A DNA stretch of 64,000 bases from an uncultured Bacteroidales bacterium (GCA_944326335.1 CALVDM010000004.1:47826-111825); one strand, 5' to 3'. Shown: positions 29,797 through 38,140, counted from the first letter of the stretch. Numbers and translations: made by a program. Notes: generated by a model from the letters alone, not told the origin.

Positions 29797-29949
29797 ATGA
29801 AAACAAAGGATTTATTTGAGAAGGAGTATGTCTCTCCGGCAGTGTCCGTGGAAGACATCGCTGTCGAGAACGGATTTGCCGCCAGCCCTGGCACAGGAGA
29901 GACCCAGGACCTGTATGATGACCCTACGACAATCAGCTGGGGCAACTAA
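29797..29949 (+). CDS. 50-residue acidic peptide upstream of the hybrid lipoprotein
   Basis: ATG 29797 to TAA 29949 gives a short acidic peptide that begins MKTKDLFEKEYVSPAVSVED and ends with residues TISWGN. It has no signal peptide, cysteine or membrane segment. A 'Y-x-(A/S)-P-x-x-x-V-x-x-I-x-x-E-N-G-F-A-A-S' pattern is, from memory, common among small unannotated Bacteroidales proteins located near fimbrillin-like lipoproteins. It lies 50 bp after susB and 26 bp before the lipoprotein gene, in frame with normal codon use, so I judge it real. Function unknown. Confidence 0.6.
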   Translation: MKTKDLFEKEYVSPAVSVEDIAVENGFAASPGTGETQDLYDDPTTISWGN

Positions 29950-29975
29950 GTTTAACCTGAAAAGAACTTGCGACA

Positions 29976-31535
29976 ATGAAAAAGTTTTTGTTTGTGCCTG
30001 TCCTGGCATTGGCTGCCGTCTCTTTAAGCTGCAGCAAGGACAACATCGCCGGAGAGGGCGGGGAAAACGCTTCCGGCAAGAAGGAAGTCATCGTATTCTC
30101 CGAACCTCAGATTGAGATAGGGGCAGTCTCGGCCGGGACTAAGACCACTCTTGAAGGCTCCAGCATCAACTGGGAAAATATCGAGTACATATCCCTGTTC
30201 AACGAGAACGGCGGCAGCACATGGACCTACGAACTTACTGCCGGGGCAGGGACACAGTCAGCCACATTCACTGCACAGGGCGAGCCGCAGACCGGCTTCA
30301 CGTATGCAATATATCCGCAGAACAGCAATGTGCCGTCAGGAGCCGCAATAGCCGCAAACCTTGCGACCGAACAGACATATTCCGAAGACGGATTCCCGAC
30401 ATTGTATCCTATGGGAGCAAAGACGGAAGACGGGAAGACATTCGTGTTCGAGAACCTTGCCACGGTGCTCAGACTTCCTTTGAAGGGGACCGGGACAATA
30501 GCTTCGGTTACCATCGAGTCTGTGGGCGGGGAGCCGCTTGCAGGTGCCGCCACAGTCGATTTCAGCGGTGAAACCCCTGTAATGACAGCCGCCGAAGGTG
30601 CTTCCGCTTCCGTGACCCTGAACTGCACCGGCTCATACCCTTCAATAGGGAGCGAGCCTGTATATTTCAACTTCATCCTCTTCCCGGGCACCTACAGCCA
30701 GGGGTTCAGGTTCACAATCAATGAAAGCAACGGCAACTCCACCACAGTGACCACAGGGGGCACCGCCGTTGAGCTTGTTGCCGGGACATTCAAGAATTTC
30801 GACTCGCCTCTCACAATCGACACCCCTCAGGGATGGAATATATACAATAACTTCTCAGGGGGAGAAAACTGGAGCTGGACAGCACTCAACAATGCGCATG
30901 GCCTTGCCTACATCACCGACGTCACTGTTGACGATGACAGCAGACTGTTCAAAATCAGATACGGAGAAAATCAATGGTACGGTATAAACCAGACTGGTGC
31001 TCAAACCGAAATCCCTCTGAATACATCATATACTATTTATGAAAGTTCCGGTGATACGAATAATGGTGACCTTAAAGTACCTGCAGAAGCGGACTATACC
31101 GGCAACTATGATTTCTACTTCGATATCTGGCCTCACAACATCATCATCACAAAAGCCGGAGAAGTGCCGTTCTACATCATGGGAACGAACAATATGGATG
31201 AAAATGACAACTGGTTAGGAACAAGGATGGAACTGGACGAGACAACCGGATACATAGTCCTTAAAAACGCATCTTTCCCTTCCGACAAAAATGGCGGTCC
31301 ACGGTTCAAGATACTGTTCGGTACAAATTGGGACAATAATCCATACCACATCGGGGCAATTTCCGATGCAAATGTCCAGATTGGCGGCAAGACAACTGTC
31401 GGCAAGGAAAATCCTAGAGACATTGCCCTACCGGGAAGCGGCCCGTACGACATTTATCTTGACTTCAACCGCATTGACAATGAAAGCAAGATGAGCGTGT
31501 GGATAATGAATGCTGGAGAGGTTCCTGCCGAATAA
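29976..31535 (+). CDS. Fimbrillin-like/SusE-F-like hybrid surface lipoprotein
   Basis: A 519-residue lipoprotein (VSLSCSKDNIAGEGG). Residues about 35-270 resemble fimbrillin/Mfa-family domains (KTTLEGSSINWENIEYISLF, a FENLATVLRLPL-type strand). Residues about 275-385 and 390-515 resemble two SusE/SusF starch-binding units (WNIYNNFSGGENWSW ... YDFYFD; FYIMGTNN ... YDIYLDFN). I read it as a SusF-position glycan-binding protein carried on a fimbrillin-type stalk. The 3' half, from about 30.96 kb, is visibly richer in AT than the rest of the locus. It is the last gene before the hairpin array. Confidence 0.75.
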   Translation: MKKFLFVPVLALAAVSLSCSKDNIAGEGGENASGKKEVIVFSEPQIEIGAVSAGTKTTLEGSSINWENIEYISLFNENGGSTWTYELTAGAGTQSATFTAQGEPQTGFTYAIYPQNSNVPSGAAIAANLATEQTYSEDGFPTLYPMGAKTEDGKTFVFENLATVLRLPLKGTGTIASVTIESVGGEPLAGAATVDFSGETPVMTAAEGASASVTLNCTGSYPSIGSEPVYFNFILFPGTYSQGFRFTINESNGNSTTVTTGGTAVELVAGTFKNFDSPLTIDTPQGWNIYNNFSGGENWSWTALNNAHGLAYITDVTVDDDSRLFKIRYGENQWYGINQTGAQTEIPLNTSYTIYESSGDTNNGDLKVPAEADYTGNYDFYFDIWPHNIIITKAGEVPFYIMGTNNMDENDNWLGTRMELDETTGYIVLKNASFPSDKNGGPRFKILFGTNWDNNPYHIGAISDANVQIGGKTTVGKENPRDIALPGSGPYDIYLDFNRIDNESKMSVWIMNAGEVPAE

Positions 31536-31565
31536 TTCCCGGGAAACATACGCTACTACAACCGA

Positions 31566-31704
31566 TTGAGGGTGACCCAAAAGGAATTTTGTGTCACCCT
31601 CAAATGTCTTTCTGCGAAAGACTGACCCCTCTCAACCCCCGTAGACTATTGTCTACGGCCCCTATTAGGGGCGCTTCGAGCCTCCGGCTCGGTCCCTGCG
31701 GGAC
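31566..31704. repeat. Array of six consecutive short hairpins
   Basis: Six perfect inverted repeats lie in 139 bp: TTGAGGGTGAC/GTCACCCTCAA (31566-31603), GTCTTTC-TGC-GAAAGAC (31606-31622), CCGTAGAC-TATT-GTCTACGG (31639-31658), GCCCC-TATTA-GGGGC (31658-31672), CGAGCC-TCC-GGCTCG (31677-31691) and GTCCC-TGC-GGGAC (31692-31704). The first could end the starch operon transcript, though no clear T run follows. The stems differ in sequence, so this is not a tandem repeat or CRISPR. No coding frame of note is present. Confidence 0.85.
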
Positions 31705-31736
31705 TCGTTAGGGCTTTTGAGCCGGCGTAATTTTTT

Positions 31737-32912
31737 TCAGTAATTCAGACCGAATGCCCAAAGAGGTATTATGTTCATGTAGGCATGCTCAATGTCATCC
31801 TTGACGACAAACGCATCGTCGGTGCCGCGTAATTGCTTTCCCGACTTGCCCCTGCCACCGACCTCAAACGTGTATCCGTCCACAAGAAAATCAGAAACAG
31901 GCGATGCCGCAACCTTGTGATTCACCACCATGGCCGATATGAAAAATGTCTCCCGGATATTCCCTATATCGGGATGCCCGTCAGATAACGCATATATGAA
32001 ATTGGTATTTGCAAGATATATTTTTTCCACTTTTTCAACAACTGACATACCGCCGCCTGATATGTTGAGCTGCCTTGTCAAGCCTGCCTTTTCAAGGTAG
32101 ACCATATAATCCGCCACCGTCCCCCTGTCAATGGACAAGGCTCTGCCTATCTCCGAAAAATTCGGTTTGAACGGGACGCTCCTTGAGACGACGTACAACA
32201 ATTTCTTCAACTTTCTGACCGTTGCAGCACTCATATTGGCAAAAAAAGGTATGTCAATCTCCAAAGTATGATTAATGACATTCTCCAGCCTCATCAGATA
32301 ATTGTCCTGCGCGGAAAAAGGAAAATACCCCTTTGACAGATATTCCCTGAAATGCATGAGAGGGTATTTGATCTGTTCCGGAAGCACTGCATTGCCGGCA
32401 ATGATTTCTTCCAGGGAAAACGGCCGTATGTCCGTTCCGAGCCTGAAATTCAAAAATTCACGGAAAGACAACCCTTCCATGGCGTATGTAATCGCCCGCC
32501 TGCTTAAATCCGCATCAACTCCTTTCCTGATGTCCAGAACCGAAGACCCTGTCACCACTATTTTCAAATCCGGAAGATAATCATACATCATCTTGATTTC
32601 CCTGGACCAATCCGGATACTTGTGAGCTTCATCTATATAAAGAATTTTTCCGCCACCTCTGGAAAATGCTGTCGCCGTGTCAAAAAGCGTATTTGAGGAA
32701 AAATATGTATTGTCCGCAGCAATATAAAGGGATTCCTTCTCCGCACATGTCAGTCTGATATGCTGCAACAACATCGTCGTCTTACCTACCCCACGTGCTC
32801 CGACGATGACAACCAGCCGGGAATTCCAATCTATCCTGTCATGCAGATAGCGGACGAATCCAACTGACGTCTCTGCAAGTTTCGATGTATAAAGTTCAAA
32901 TAACTGTTCCAT
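31737..32912 (-). CDS. AAA family ATPase with DUF4143-type C-terminus
   Basis: A 391-residue protein beginning MEQLFELYTSK. An in-frame ATG 23 codons earlier is less likely because it would place the promoter box inside the gene. Walker A is GARGVGKT (38-45), Walker B is ILYIDEAH (90-97), and a sensor-like VTGSSV follows. The C-terminal half has a winged-helix-like stretch (FSEIGRALSIDRGTVADYM) and a DUF4143 nuclease-like end (TFEVGGRGKSGKQL). Such genes are common, patchily distributed and of unsettled function. It is AT-richer than its neighbours, flanked by the hairpin array, and unrelated to either operon, suggesting acquisition by transfer. Confidence 0.82.
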   Translation of the reverse strand: MEQLFELYTSKLAETSVGFVRYLHDRIDWNSRLVVIVGARGVGKTTMLLQHIRLTCAEKESLYIAADNTYFSSNTLFDTATAFSRGGGKILYIDEAHKYPDWSREIKMMYDYLPDLKIVVTGSSVLDIRKGVDADLSRRAITYAMEGLSFREFLNFRLGTDIRPFSLEEIIAGNAVLPEQIKYPLMHFREYLSKGYFPFSAQDNYLMRLENVINHTLEIDIPFFANMSAATVRKLKKLLYVVSRSVPFKPNFSEIGRALSIDRGTVADYMVYLEKAGLTRQLNISGGGMSVVEKVEKIYLANTNFIYALSDGHPDIGNIRETFFISAMVVNHKVAASPVSDFLVDGYTFEVGGRGKSGKQLRGTDDAFVVKDDIEHAYMNIIPLWAFGLNY

Positions 32913-32937
32913 AACAAGTAAACCGTATGATTCGATG

Positions 32938-32945
32938 CAAATATA
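32938..32945 (-). promoter_or_regulatory. -7 box of the AAA ATPase gene
   Basis: TATATTTG on the minus strand fits TAnnTTTG and lies 25 bp upstream of the ATG at 32912. The -33 element is not convincing. It gives the ATPase its own promoter, independent of rdgB. Confidence 0.5.
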
Positions 32946-33046
32946 CATAATATGCTGAACATAAACCGCAACTTTCTGCAAAAATTGCGGTTTTTATTCA
33001 ACAATTACACTATTATCAATCAATTTACGGCATAATCGAGGAATGA

Positions 33047-33077
33047 AACCGGCAATTTTCCATGAAATCTGCCGGTT
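33047..33077. repeat. Inverted repeat between the ATPase and rdgB
   Basis: AACCGGCA (33047-33054) and TGCCGGTT (33070-33077) form a perfect 8-bp stem with a partly complementary 15-base interior. It lies upstream of both divergent genes, so it is not a terminator for either; it could be an operator or a remnant. The rest of the 273-bp gap holds only the two promoters. Confidence 0.55.
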
Positions 33078-33124
33078 CGGCTCCGCATTATCAAGGCCGG
33101 ACGACAAGGAAATTTTCCGGAGGA

Positions 33125-33157
33125 TTTGGAAAATTCGCGGTGATTTTTATACCTTTG
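33125..33157 (+). promoter_or_regulatory. Promoter of rdgB-recO
   Basis: TTTG at 33125-33128, a 21-bp spacer and TACCTTTG at 33150-33157 match the Bacteroidetes consensus. The predicted start site is about 23 bp before the rdgB ATG. Confidence 0.6.
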
Positions 33158-33185
33158 CGGCGATTTAGACGAAAATAAAGCAGTT

Positions 33186-33836
33186 ATGAAAATGGTTTTT
33201 GCAACGGGCAATAGCGGAAAACTGCGTGAGGCTTCAGAAATTTTAGGCAAGGGATTCGAGCTCGTTACCCCTGCGGAAATGGGAATGAATGAAGACATTC
33301 CCGAAACCGGCGCTACTCTGAGGGCCAATTCACAGCAGAAAGCTGACTACATCCGGGAGAAATGCGGCACAGACTGTTTCGCAGATGACACGGGCCTTGA
33401 AGTAGATGCGCTCGGAGGTGCACCCGGAGTCCATACGGCAAGATATGCCGGCGAAGACAAGAACTTCGACAGGAACATGGACAAACTCCTTGAGGAACTC
33501 TCCAGAAAGGAAATGGAAGCATCCCTGATGAAATCCATGGGCATAATGCCAAAGAAAAACCTGCGCAAAGCGCGGTTCAGAAGTGTAATAACCCTCATTC
33601 TCGGCGGGAAACGTCACTTCTTCGACGGAATCCTCGAGGGGAAAATCGCAAGGGCAAAGGCCGGCAAAGGAGGTTTCGGCTACGACCCGGTATTCATCCC
33701 GGACGAATATCCCGGAATGACCCTCGCGGAAATCTCCGAAGAGCAGAAGAATGCCATATCACACAGGGGAAAGGCCCTGAGAGCCATGGCCGGATTTCTC
33801 AAAGAGATGCAGGATACGGTCAGGATAGGAGCCTGA
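33186..33836 (+). CDS. rdgB: RdgB/HAM1 family non-canonical purine NTP pyrophosphatase
   Basis: A 216-residue cytoplasmic enzyme that hydrolyses dITP and XTP to monophosphates and so keeps deaminated purines out of DNA. Motifs: FATGNSGKLREA at the N-terminus, FADDTGLEVDALGGAPGVHT (catalytic Asp/Glu cluster), GFGYDPVF and the C-terminal SHRGKAL. The length is slightly above the usual 195-205 because of an insertion near residues 110-130 (KEMEASLMKSMGIMPKKN). It sits 13 bp before recO and probably shares its transcript. Confidence 0.93.
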   Translation: MKMVFATGNSGKLREASEILGKGFELVTPAEMGMNEDIPETGATLRANSQQKADYIREKCGTDCFADDTGLEVDALGGAPGVHTARYAGEDKNFDRNMDKLLEELSRKEMEASLMKSMGIMPKKNLRKARFRSVITLILGGKRHFFDGILEGKIARAKAGKGGFGYDPVFIPDEYPGMTLAEISEEQKNAISHRGKALRAMAGFLKEMQDTVRIGA

Positions 33837-33849
33837 CCTGCGGCGGGCA

Positions 33850-34509
33850 ATGCTCAACAGCACGGAATTCATCCTTCTGCATACCACACGGTACGGCGAA
33901 CAGTCCATAATCCTCCATACACTGTCGAAGGAGTATGGGAGGAAGGGCTTTTTCGTGAAAAGCATCCCGAGACGCTCCGCGACTTCCCTGCTGTTTCCGC
34001 TGAGCATCCTGGAAGCAGACATCGTTGAAAACGGCAAATCAAGACTGATAACAGCAAGGAATCCCGTCTCCAGGCATCCGCTCATGAGCATACGGAACGA
34101 CATCCGGAAAACGGCAATATCGATGTTCATCAGCGAAGTCCTGTACCGCGTAGTCAAGGAAGGCATGTCCGACCCTGAACTTTATGCCATGTGCGAAAAG
34201 GACATCCTGCTGCTGGACGCTCTTGAAGCCGATTTCAGCAACTTCCATATTTACTTCCTGATGGAACTGGCGAATGTGCTCGGATTCGGTCCGGAGCCTG
34301 CGGACCTTGAACCGTTTCTCGGGGAGCACACCTCCCTGGCGGCCCGGTTCATGTCCCTTCCCGTCCCTGAAGCCATGCTCGTGCCCATGTCGGGAGAAAC
34401 CAGGAATGAAATTGCAGGTGAGCTCCTCAAATATATGGAATACCACACGGAGTCGGCGATAAACGTCAACTCACTGAAAGTGCTGCACGAAATTTTCCGG
34501 ACAGAGTAG
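33850..34509 (+). CDS. recO: DNA repair protein RecO
   Basis: A 219-residue protein of the RecFOR pathway, which loads RecA on SSB-coated gaps. The N-terminal OB fold (MLNSTEFILLHTTRYGEQS) is clear. The helical C-terminal part (MELANVLGFGPEP) is conserved, but the four-cysteine zinc site of some RecO proteins is absent. It is slightly short for the family. It runs 13 bp after rdgB and ends 2 bp from the convergent M3 peptidase gene. Confidence 0.85.
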   Translation: MLNSTEFILLHTTRYGEQSIILHTLSKEYGRKGFFVKSIPRRSATSLLFPLSILEADIVENGKSRLITARNPVSRHPLMSIRNDIRKTAISMFISEVLYRVVKEGMSDPELYAMCEKDILLLDALEADFSNFHIYFLMELANVLGFGPEPADLEPFLGEHTSLAARFMSLPVPEAMLVPMSGETRNEIAGELLKYMEYHTESAINVNSLKVLHEIFRTE

Positions 34510-34511
34510 CG

Positions 34512-36794
34512 TCATTTCAGGCCACGTGCCCTGAGCATCGCATCCGGGTCAGGCTCCGCCCCGCGGAATCTCCTGTAGAGAACCATCGGGTCTTCGCTGC
34601 CGCCCTTCTCAAGGATGTTGGTACGATACGAATCAGCGGTCTTTCTGTCGAATATGCCCCTTTTGAGGAAAAGTCCGAATGCATCCTTGTCGAGGACCTC
34701 GGCCCAAAGGTAGCTGTAATATCCTGCATCGTATCCGCTTTTGAAGATGTGGTTGAAATATGTGGTCCTGTACCGCGGAATTATCTCGTCGATAAGTCCT
34801 GCCTGAGCCATCATGCACTCCTCGAATTTCACCGGGTCGATGAGCATCAGGTCCGGAGATGTCCCCGTAGGGATTTCCTTCCCTCCAGTGACAAGGTATG
34901 CCGGCTCCGCGCCTTCCGGGGCAGGTGTGTCGGAAGCGAAAGGAGAATCGGCAGGCACATACACCGAAGTCAGCTCATGCCATCTCATGTCGAGAATCGC
35001 GGCCGCAGCAAGTTCCGTGGTCATGAAACCGTAGTTGAACTTGCCGGACCGGTTTATCTTCACGATAAGGGAATCCGGTATCACCTCGCCTGTCTCGTAA
35101 TGCCGTGCATACATCCTGAGCACTTCAGGACGGAATGCCCAGTTCTCGTTCAGCTGTGACGGAAGTTCCACGAAATCCCGAGCCACGCTCGTACCGCTCA
35201 CATCCTTGTATGTGCATCTGCTGAGAAGGCCGTGCAGTGCATGACCGAACTCATGGAACATGGTTGCAACCTCGTCGAGAGTAAGCAGCGAAGGCTTCCC
35301 CGCCGAAGGTTTCGTGAAATTTCCGACATTCACCACCACCGGACGGATATCCACCCCGTCTTCGGAAATCTCCTGGTTGCGGAAATTGCTCATCCATGCC
35401 CCTCCCCTCTTGGTGCTCCGCGGATAGTAGTCCGTGAGAAGGATACCGACAAGGGAGCTGTCTGCATCAGTCACCTTGAACACCTCTACATCCGGATGAT
35501 AGACGGGGATGCTGTCGAGTTTCTCGAAATCCAGCCCGTACAGCCTGTGGGCCACGGCGAAAACCCCGTCCCGGACATTCTCCATCTTGAAATACGGTTT
35601 CATTTCAGCCTCGTCAAGACTGAAACGGGACTGCCTGACACGCTCCGCATAATATGCCCAGTCCCATGGACGGATGACACTCGTGCTGTCCTGCGGAAGA
35701 AGCCCGGCCTCCGCATCCGAATCCATCACCTTCTGCATGTCGGCGACCTCCTCCGAGGCCTTTGCCACGGCAGCCACGAAAACTTTGTCAAGGAAAGCAT
35801 CGACAGCTGCAGGAGTCTTTGCCATCTTGTCCGAAAGGATGAATTCCGCCGGTGTGGCATAGCCGAGAAGTTTAGCCTTTTCAATCCTCAAGGCCATGAT
35901 TTTCAAGACAGTTTCCTTGTTGTCCCAGTCATTTCCATTATTCCCTCTCGAAGAATACGCCTTGAACATCCTTTCCCTCAGCTCCCTGTTTGCACTGTAT
36001 GTCATGAACGGGACATAACTCGAATTGCTCAAGGTGAAAAGCCACGGGCCGCCTTCGGCAATGTCCTTTTCATCTATCCTGCGGAGTCTGGCGGCATCAT
36101 GGGCGGAAATCCCTGCCGCAACCGCCTCAGCAGCGGCAGCATGGAGCACGGCTTCAGGAAGTCCGGCAATTTCAGCGGAATCAGTGAGCAGCATGGAGAA
36201 GGCGTTTGTCTCTGCCAGGAGATTGTTGCCGAAAGTCTGCTCCAGCATGGCCAGTTCGCCGTTGATTTCACGCATGCGGGCCTGTCCGTCAGCGTCCAGT
36301 GACACTCCGTTGTTCTGGAAATAATTATAGAGTTTCTCGGTGAGCCTTATCTGCTCGGATGTGAGACCCGAGTCATACCTCGAGTCATAGACCTTTTTCA
36401 CTCTCCCGAAAAAGTAAGGGTTCATGAACACGTTGTTGCTGTGTTCCGTAAGGAGGGGGACAACCTTTTCCACGACTTTCTGCAGAGCCGGGGAGGCATC
36501 GCTCTCCGAAAGGTTGAAAAGCACGCCTGTCACCCTGTCGAGAATTTTCCCTGAATGCTCGTATGCGGCGATTGTATTCTCGAATGTAGGCTCGGCATCC
36601 CGTGCGATTATCGCATCAACCTCGGCAGACTGCTGATGTATGCCGAACTTCACGGCACTCACATAGTCTTTCTCTGAAATCTCGTCGAATGGAGGAATCC
36701 CGTATGGAGTGTCCCACTCTCCGAAAAACGGATTTATGTTGCTGCAGGATATCATAAGCAATGCAATGCACGGATATATAAGTCTTCTGGTCAT
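34512..36794 (-). CDS. M3 family metallopeptidase (peptidyl-dipeptidase Dcp/oligopeptidase type), lipoprotein
   Basis: A 760-residue zinc peptidase. The active-site motif FHEFGHALHG gives H514, E515 and H518; the third ligand glutamate should lie about 25 residues on. The start is set at ATG 36794 (MTRRLIYPCIALLMISCSN), which gives a lipoprotein-type signal; in-frame codons upstream run through the promoter. E. coli Dcp removes C-terminal dipeptides and OpdA cleaves signal peptide fragments; this exported form would act on peptides in the periplasm. It has its own -7 box and is not part of a nutrient operon. Confidence 0.9.
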   Translation of the reverse strand: MTRRLIYPCIALLMISCSNINPFFGEWDTPYGIPPFDEISEKDYVSAVKFGIHQQSAEVDAIIARDAEPTFENTIAAYEHSGKILDRVTGVLFNLSESDASPALQKVVEKVVPLLTEHSNNVFMNPYFFGRVKKVYDSRYDSGLTSEQIRLTEKLYNYFQNNGVSLDADGQARMREINGELAMLEQTFGNNLLAETNAFSMLLTDSAEIAGLPEAVLHAAAAEAVAAGISAHDAARLRRIDEKDIAEGGPWLFTLSNSSYVPFMTYSANRELRERMFKAYSSRGNNGNDWDNKETVLKIMALRIEKAKLLGYATPAEFILSDKMAKTPAAVDAFLDKVFVAAVAKASEEVADMQKVMDSDAEAGLLPQDSTSVIRPWDWAYYAERVRQSRFSLDEAEMKPYFKMENVRDGVFAVAHRLYGLDFEKLDSIPVYHPDVEVFKVTDADSSLVGILLTDYYPRSTKRGGAWMSNFRNQEISEDGVDIRPVVVNVGNFTKPSAGKPSLLTLDEVATMFHEFGHALHGLLSRCTYKDVSGTSVARDFVELPSQLNENWAFRPEVLRMYARHYETGEVIPDSLIVKINRSGKFNYGFMTTELAAAAILDMRWHELTSVYVPADSPFASDTPAPEGAEPAYLVTGGKEIPTGTSPDLMLIDPVKFEECMMAQAGLIDEIIPRYRTTYFNHIFKSGYDAGYYSYLWAEVLDKDAFGLFLKRGIFDRKTADSYRTNILEKGGSEDPMVLYRRFRGAEPDPDAMLRARGLK

Positions 36795-36831
36795 TATTGT
36801 ATGGTTTAGTACACGATATCGCATATCCTTG

Positions 36832-36839
36832 CAAATATA
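36832..36839 (-). promoter_or_regulatory. -7 box of the M3 peptidase gene
   Basis: TATATTTG on the minus strand, 37 bp before the ATG at 36794, matches TAnnTTTG. Upstream is a T-rich stretch without a clear TTTG at the right distance. Confidence 0.5.
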
Positions 36840-36842
36840 CAC

Positions 36843-36953
36843 ACACCATCCCATAAAAAAAGAAAAAACGAGACAATATTTCTTAATTACAACATCATCG
36901 AGACAGCCCGTCAGGAAGGGCTGGCAACAGGACTGAAAGAAGGAAAGAAATAA
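36843..36953 (+). pseudogene. Possible remnant of an Rpn-type nuclease/transposase-like gene
   Basis: An open frame without a start codon ends ...NIIETARQEGLATGLKEGKK at TAA 36951. The 'ARxEGxxxGxxEGxx' pattern is typical of the C-terminus of Rpn (PD-(D/E)XK, 'recombination-promoting nuclease') proteins. Nothing recognisable precedes it, so only the last codons of a decayed gene would remain. The match is short, and chance cannot be excluded. Confidence 0.35.
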
Positions 36954-36985
36954 GAGCGGCCCGGACTTCACCCCGGACCGCTCTT
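36952..36985. terminator. Bidirectional terminator of the DUF5689/TonB receptor operon
   Basis: AAGAGCGG-C-CCGG pairs with CCGG-A-CCGCTCTT around an 8-base loop, one mismatch in 13. On the minus strand it is followed by a T-rich run (TTATTTCTTTCC) and lies 34 bp after the stop of the last gene of that operon; on the plus strand CTTTTCC follows. Confidence 0.75.
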
Positions 36986-37019
36986 CTTTTCCGCTTCAGT
37001 TGCTGAGCCCCACCCCCGG

Positions 37020-38123
37020 CTACTCGTTTACTACGATACCGTTCTGGTCGAGAAGCACGAACTGGATGGCTCCCTGATACATCGTCAGGATGCCGGTTAC
37101 ATTGATGGTCTTGTCTCCATTCCTGACTTCTTCAGGAATCACGAGGTCCGCAAACCGGCTGTAGCCGCTGGTACGGACCTGGATTTCGGTGTTGCCCATC
37201 ATGAAATACTGGCTCACATTCGCCGGTGTCGCATACCTGAGCATCTCCTCCTTGTGGTCCGCCACAGTGCCGTACACGTTATTGTCCGCATCAGACCCGT
37301 TGCCGATACTGCAATCGTCCCAGTCTCCGGCAACCAGATGCTCTTTCACATTCTGCTCGCTCATTGCCCACGTGATGATTCCGTAATTCTTCGGGTCCTC
37401 CCCGTCATCAGTGGAAAGGAACACCCTGTTTGCAGACTCCTTGGTGTCCATGGTCGTGGAATTGACATACAACAGCGTGAATATCTCGCCCGTATATCTG
37501 AGATTCTGAAGAGTGACATACGCACCGATATTGTGATTGCTGTTCTGCGTGTCAGTCGTCCCCGGCAGATCGCTTTCAGCAAGCACCTCCGGCTCCACAG
37601 GGTCTCCGAGCTCGCCACGGAACACATGCTGGTCAATCAGGTACTGCACCTCCATATACGAAGTCTCGTACTCATCCGTAGGGTCGTCCATACCAAGCTG
37701 CACCATACCATATCCTTTGTCGTAATTATACCCGTACATGCCCAACCAAAGGCCTTTGCACTTCACATACAAGGTCTGGCCGAGCTTGTATTCGTTGTAA
37801 AGCCCGGTCTTACCGAGTTTCAGCTCAATGCCGCCGGTCTCATCCTGTATGTAGAGGCTTCTGTAGAAATTGCCTGACTGGTCGGAAGTCACGACCTTCC
37901 CGGCTATGACAATGTCATCAGTTATCTCGAAAGGCTGCTCAACCTTGTACATTGCGGCAAGCTCCCCTATCGTATGCGTGACGACAAGCTCCTGTGTCTC
38001 CCACGACTCCGGCTCCGGATAGTTGCCGGTGAACACCGGTGTGAACTCATCGCAGGAATTCAGAAAGAGCACAGCCGACAGCATCGCCGCCCCGCCGATT
38101 ACCGTATTGTATATTCTTTTCAT
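37020..38123 (-). CDS. DUF5689 domain lipoprotein
   Basis: A 367-residue lipoprotein (LFLNSCDEFTPV). The DUF5689 region (about 50-270) has OB-fold-like strands (IAGKVVTSDQSGNFYRSLYIQD, GGIELKLGK) of the kind also found in nucleic-acid-processing proteins, and a second OB-like stretch closes the protein (INVTGILTMYQGAIQFVLLD). It lies 17 bp after a TonB-dependent receptor, in the place a SusD would take in a Sus system. I infer a surface ligand-binding subunit for that receptor, possibly for nucleic acid because two nucleases share the operon. It is the last gene before the terminator. Confidence 0.8.
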   Translation of the reverse strand: MKRIYNTVIGGAAMLSAVLFLNSCDEFTPVFTGNYPEPESWETQELVVTHTIGELAAMYKVEQPFEITDDIVIAGKVVTSDQSGNFYRSLYIQDETGGIELKLGKTGLYNEYKLGQTLYVKCKGLWLGMYGYNYDKGYGMVQLGMDDPTDEYETSYMEVQYLIDQHVFRGELGDPVEPEVLAESDLPGTTDTQNSNHNIGAYVTLQNLRYTGEIFTLLYVNSTTMDTKESANRVFLSTDDGEDPKNYGIITWAMSEQNVKEHLVAGDWDDCSIGNGSDADNNVYGTVADHKEEMLRYATPANVSQYFMMGNTEIQVRTSGYSRFADLVIPEEVRNGDKTINVTGILTMYQGAIQFVLLDQNGIVVNE

Positions 38124-38140
38124 CTTGTCTTGAATTACAT

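Noticed and set aside
31566-31704. CRISPR array
   Set aside because: The stems differ in sequence and size, there is no constant repeat with unique spacers, and no cas gene is near.
36795-36971. N-terminal extension of the M3 peptidase by 59 residues
   Set aside because: It would span the TATATTTG box and the possible Rpn remnant, while the ATG at 36794 begins a good lipoprotein signal.
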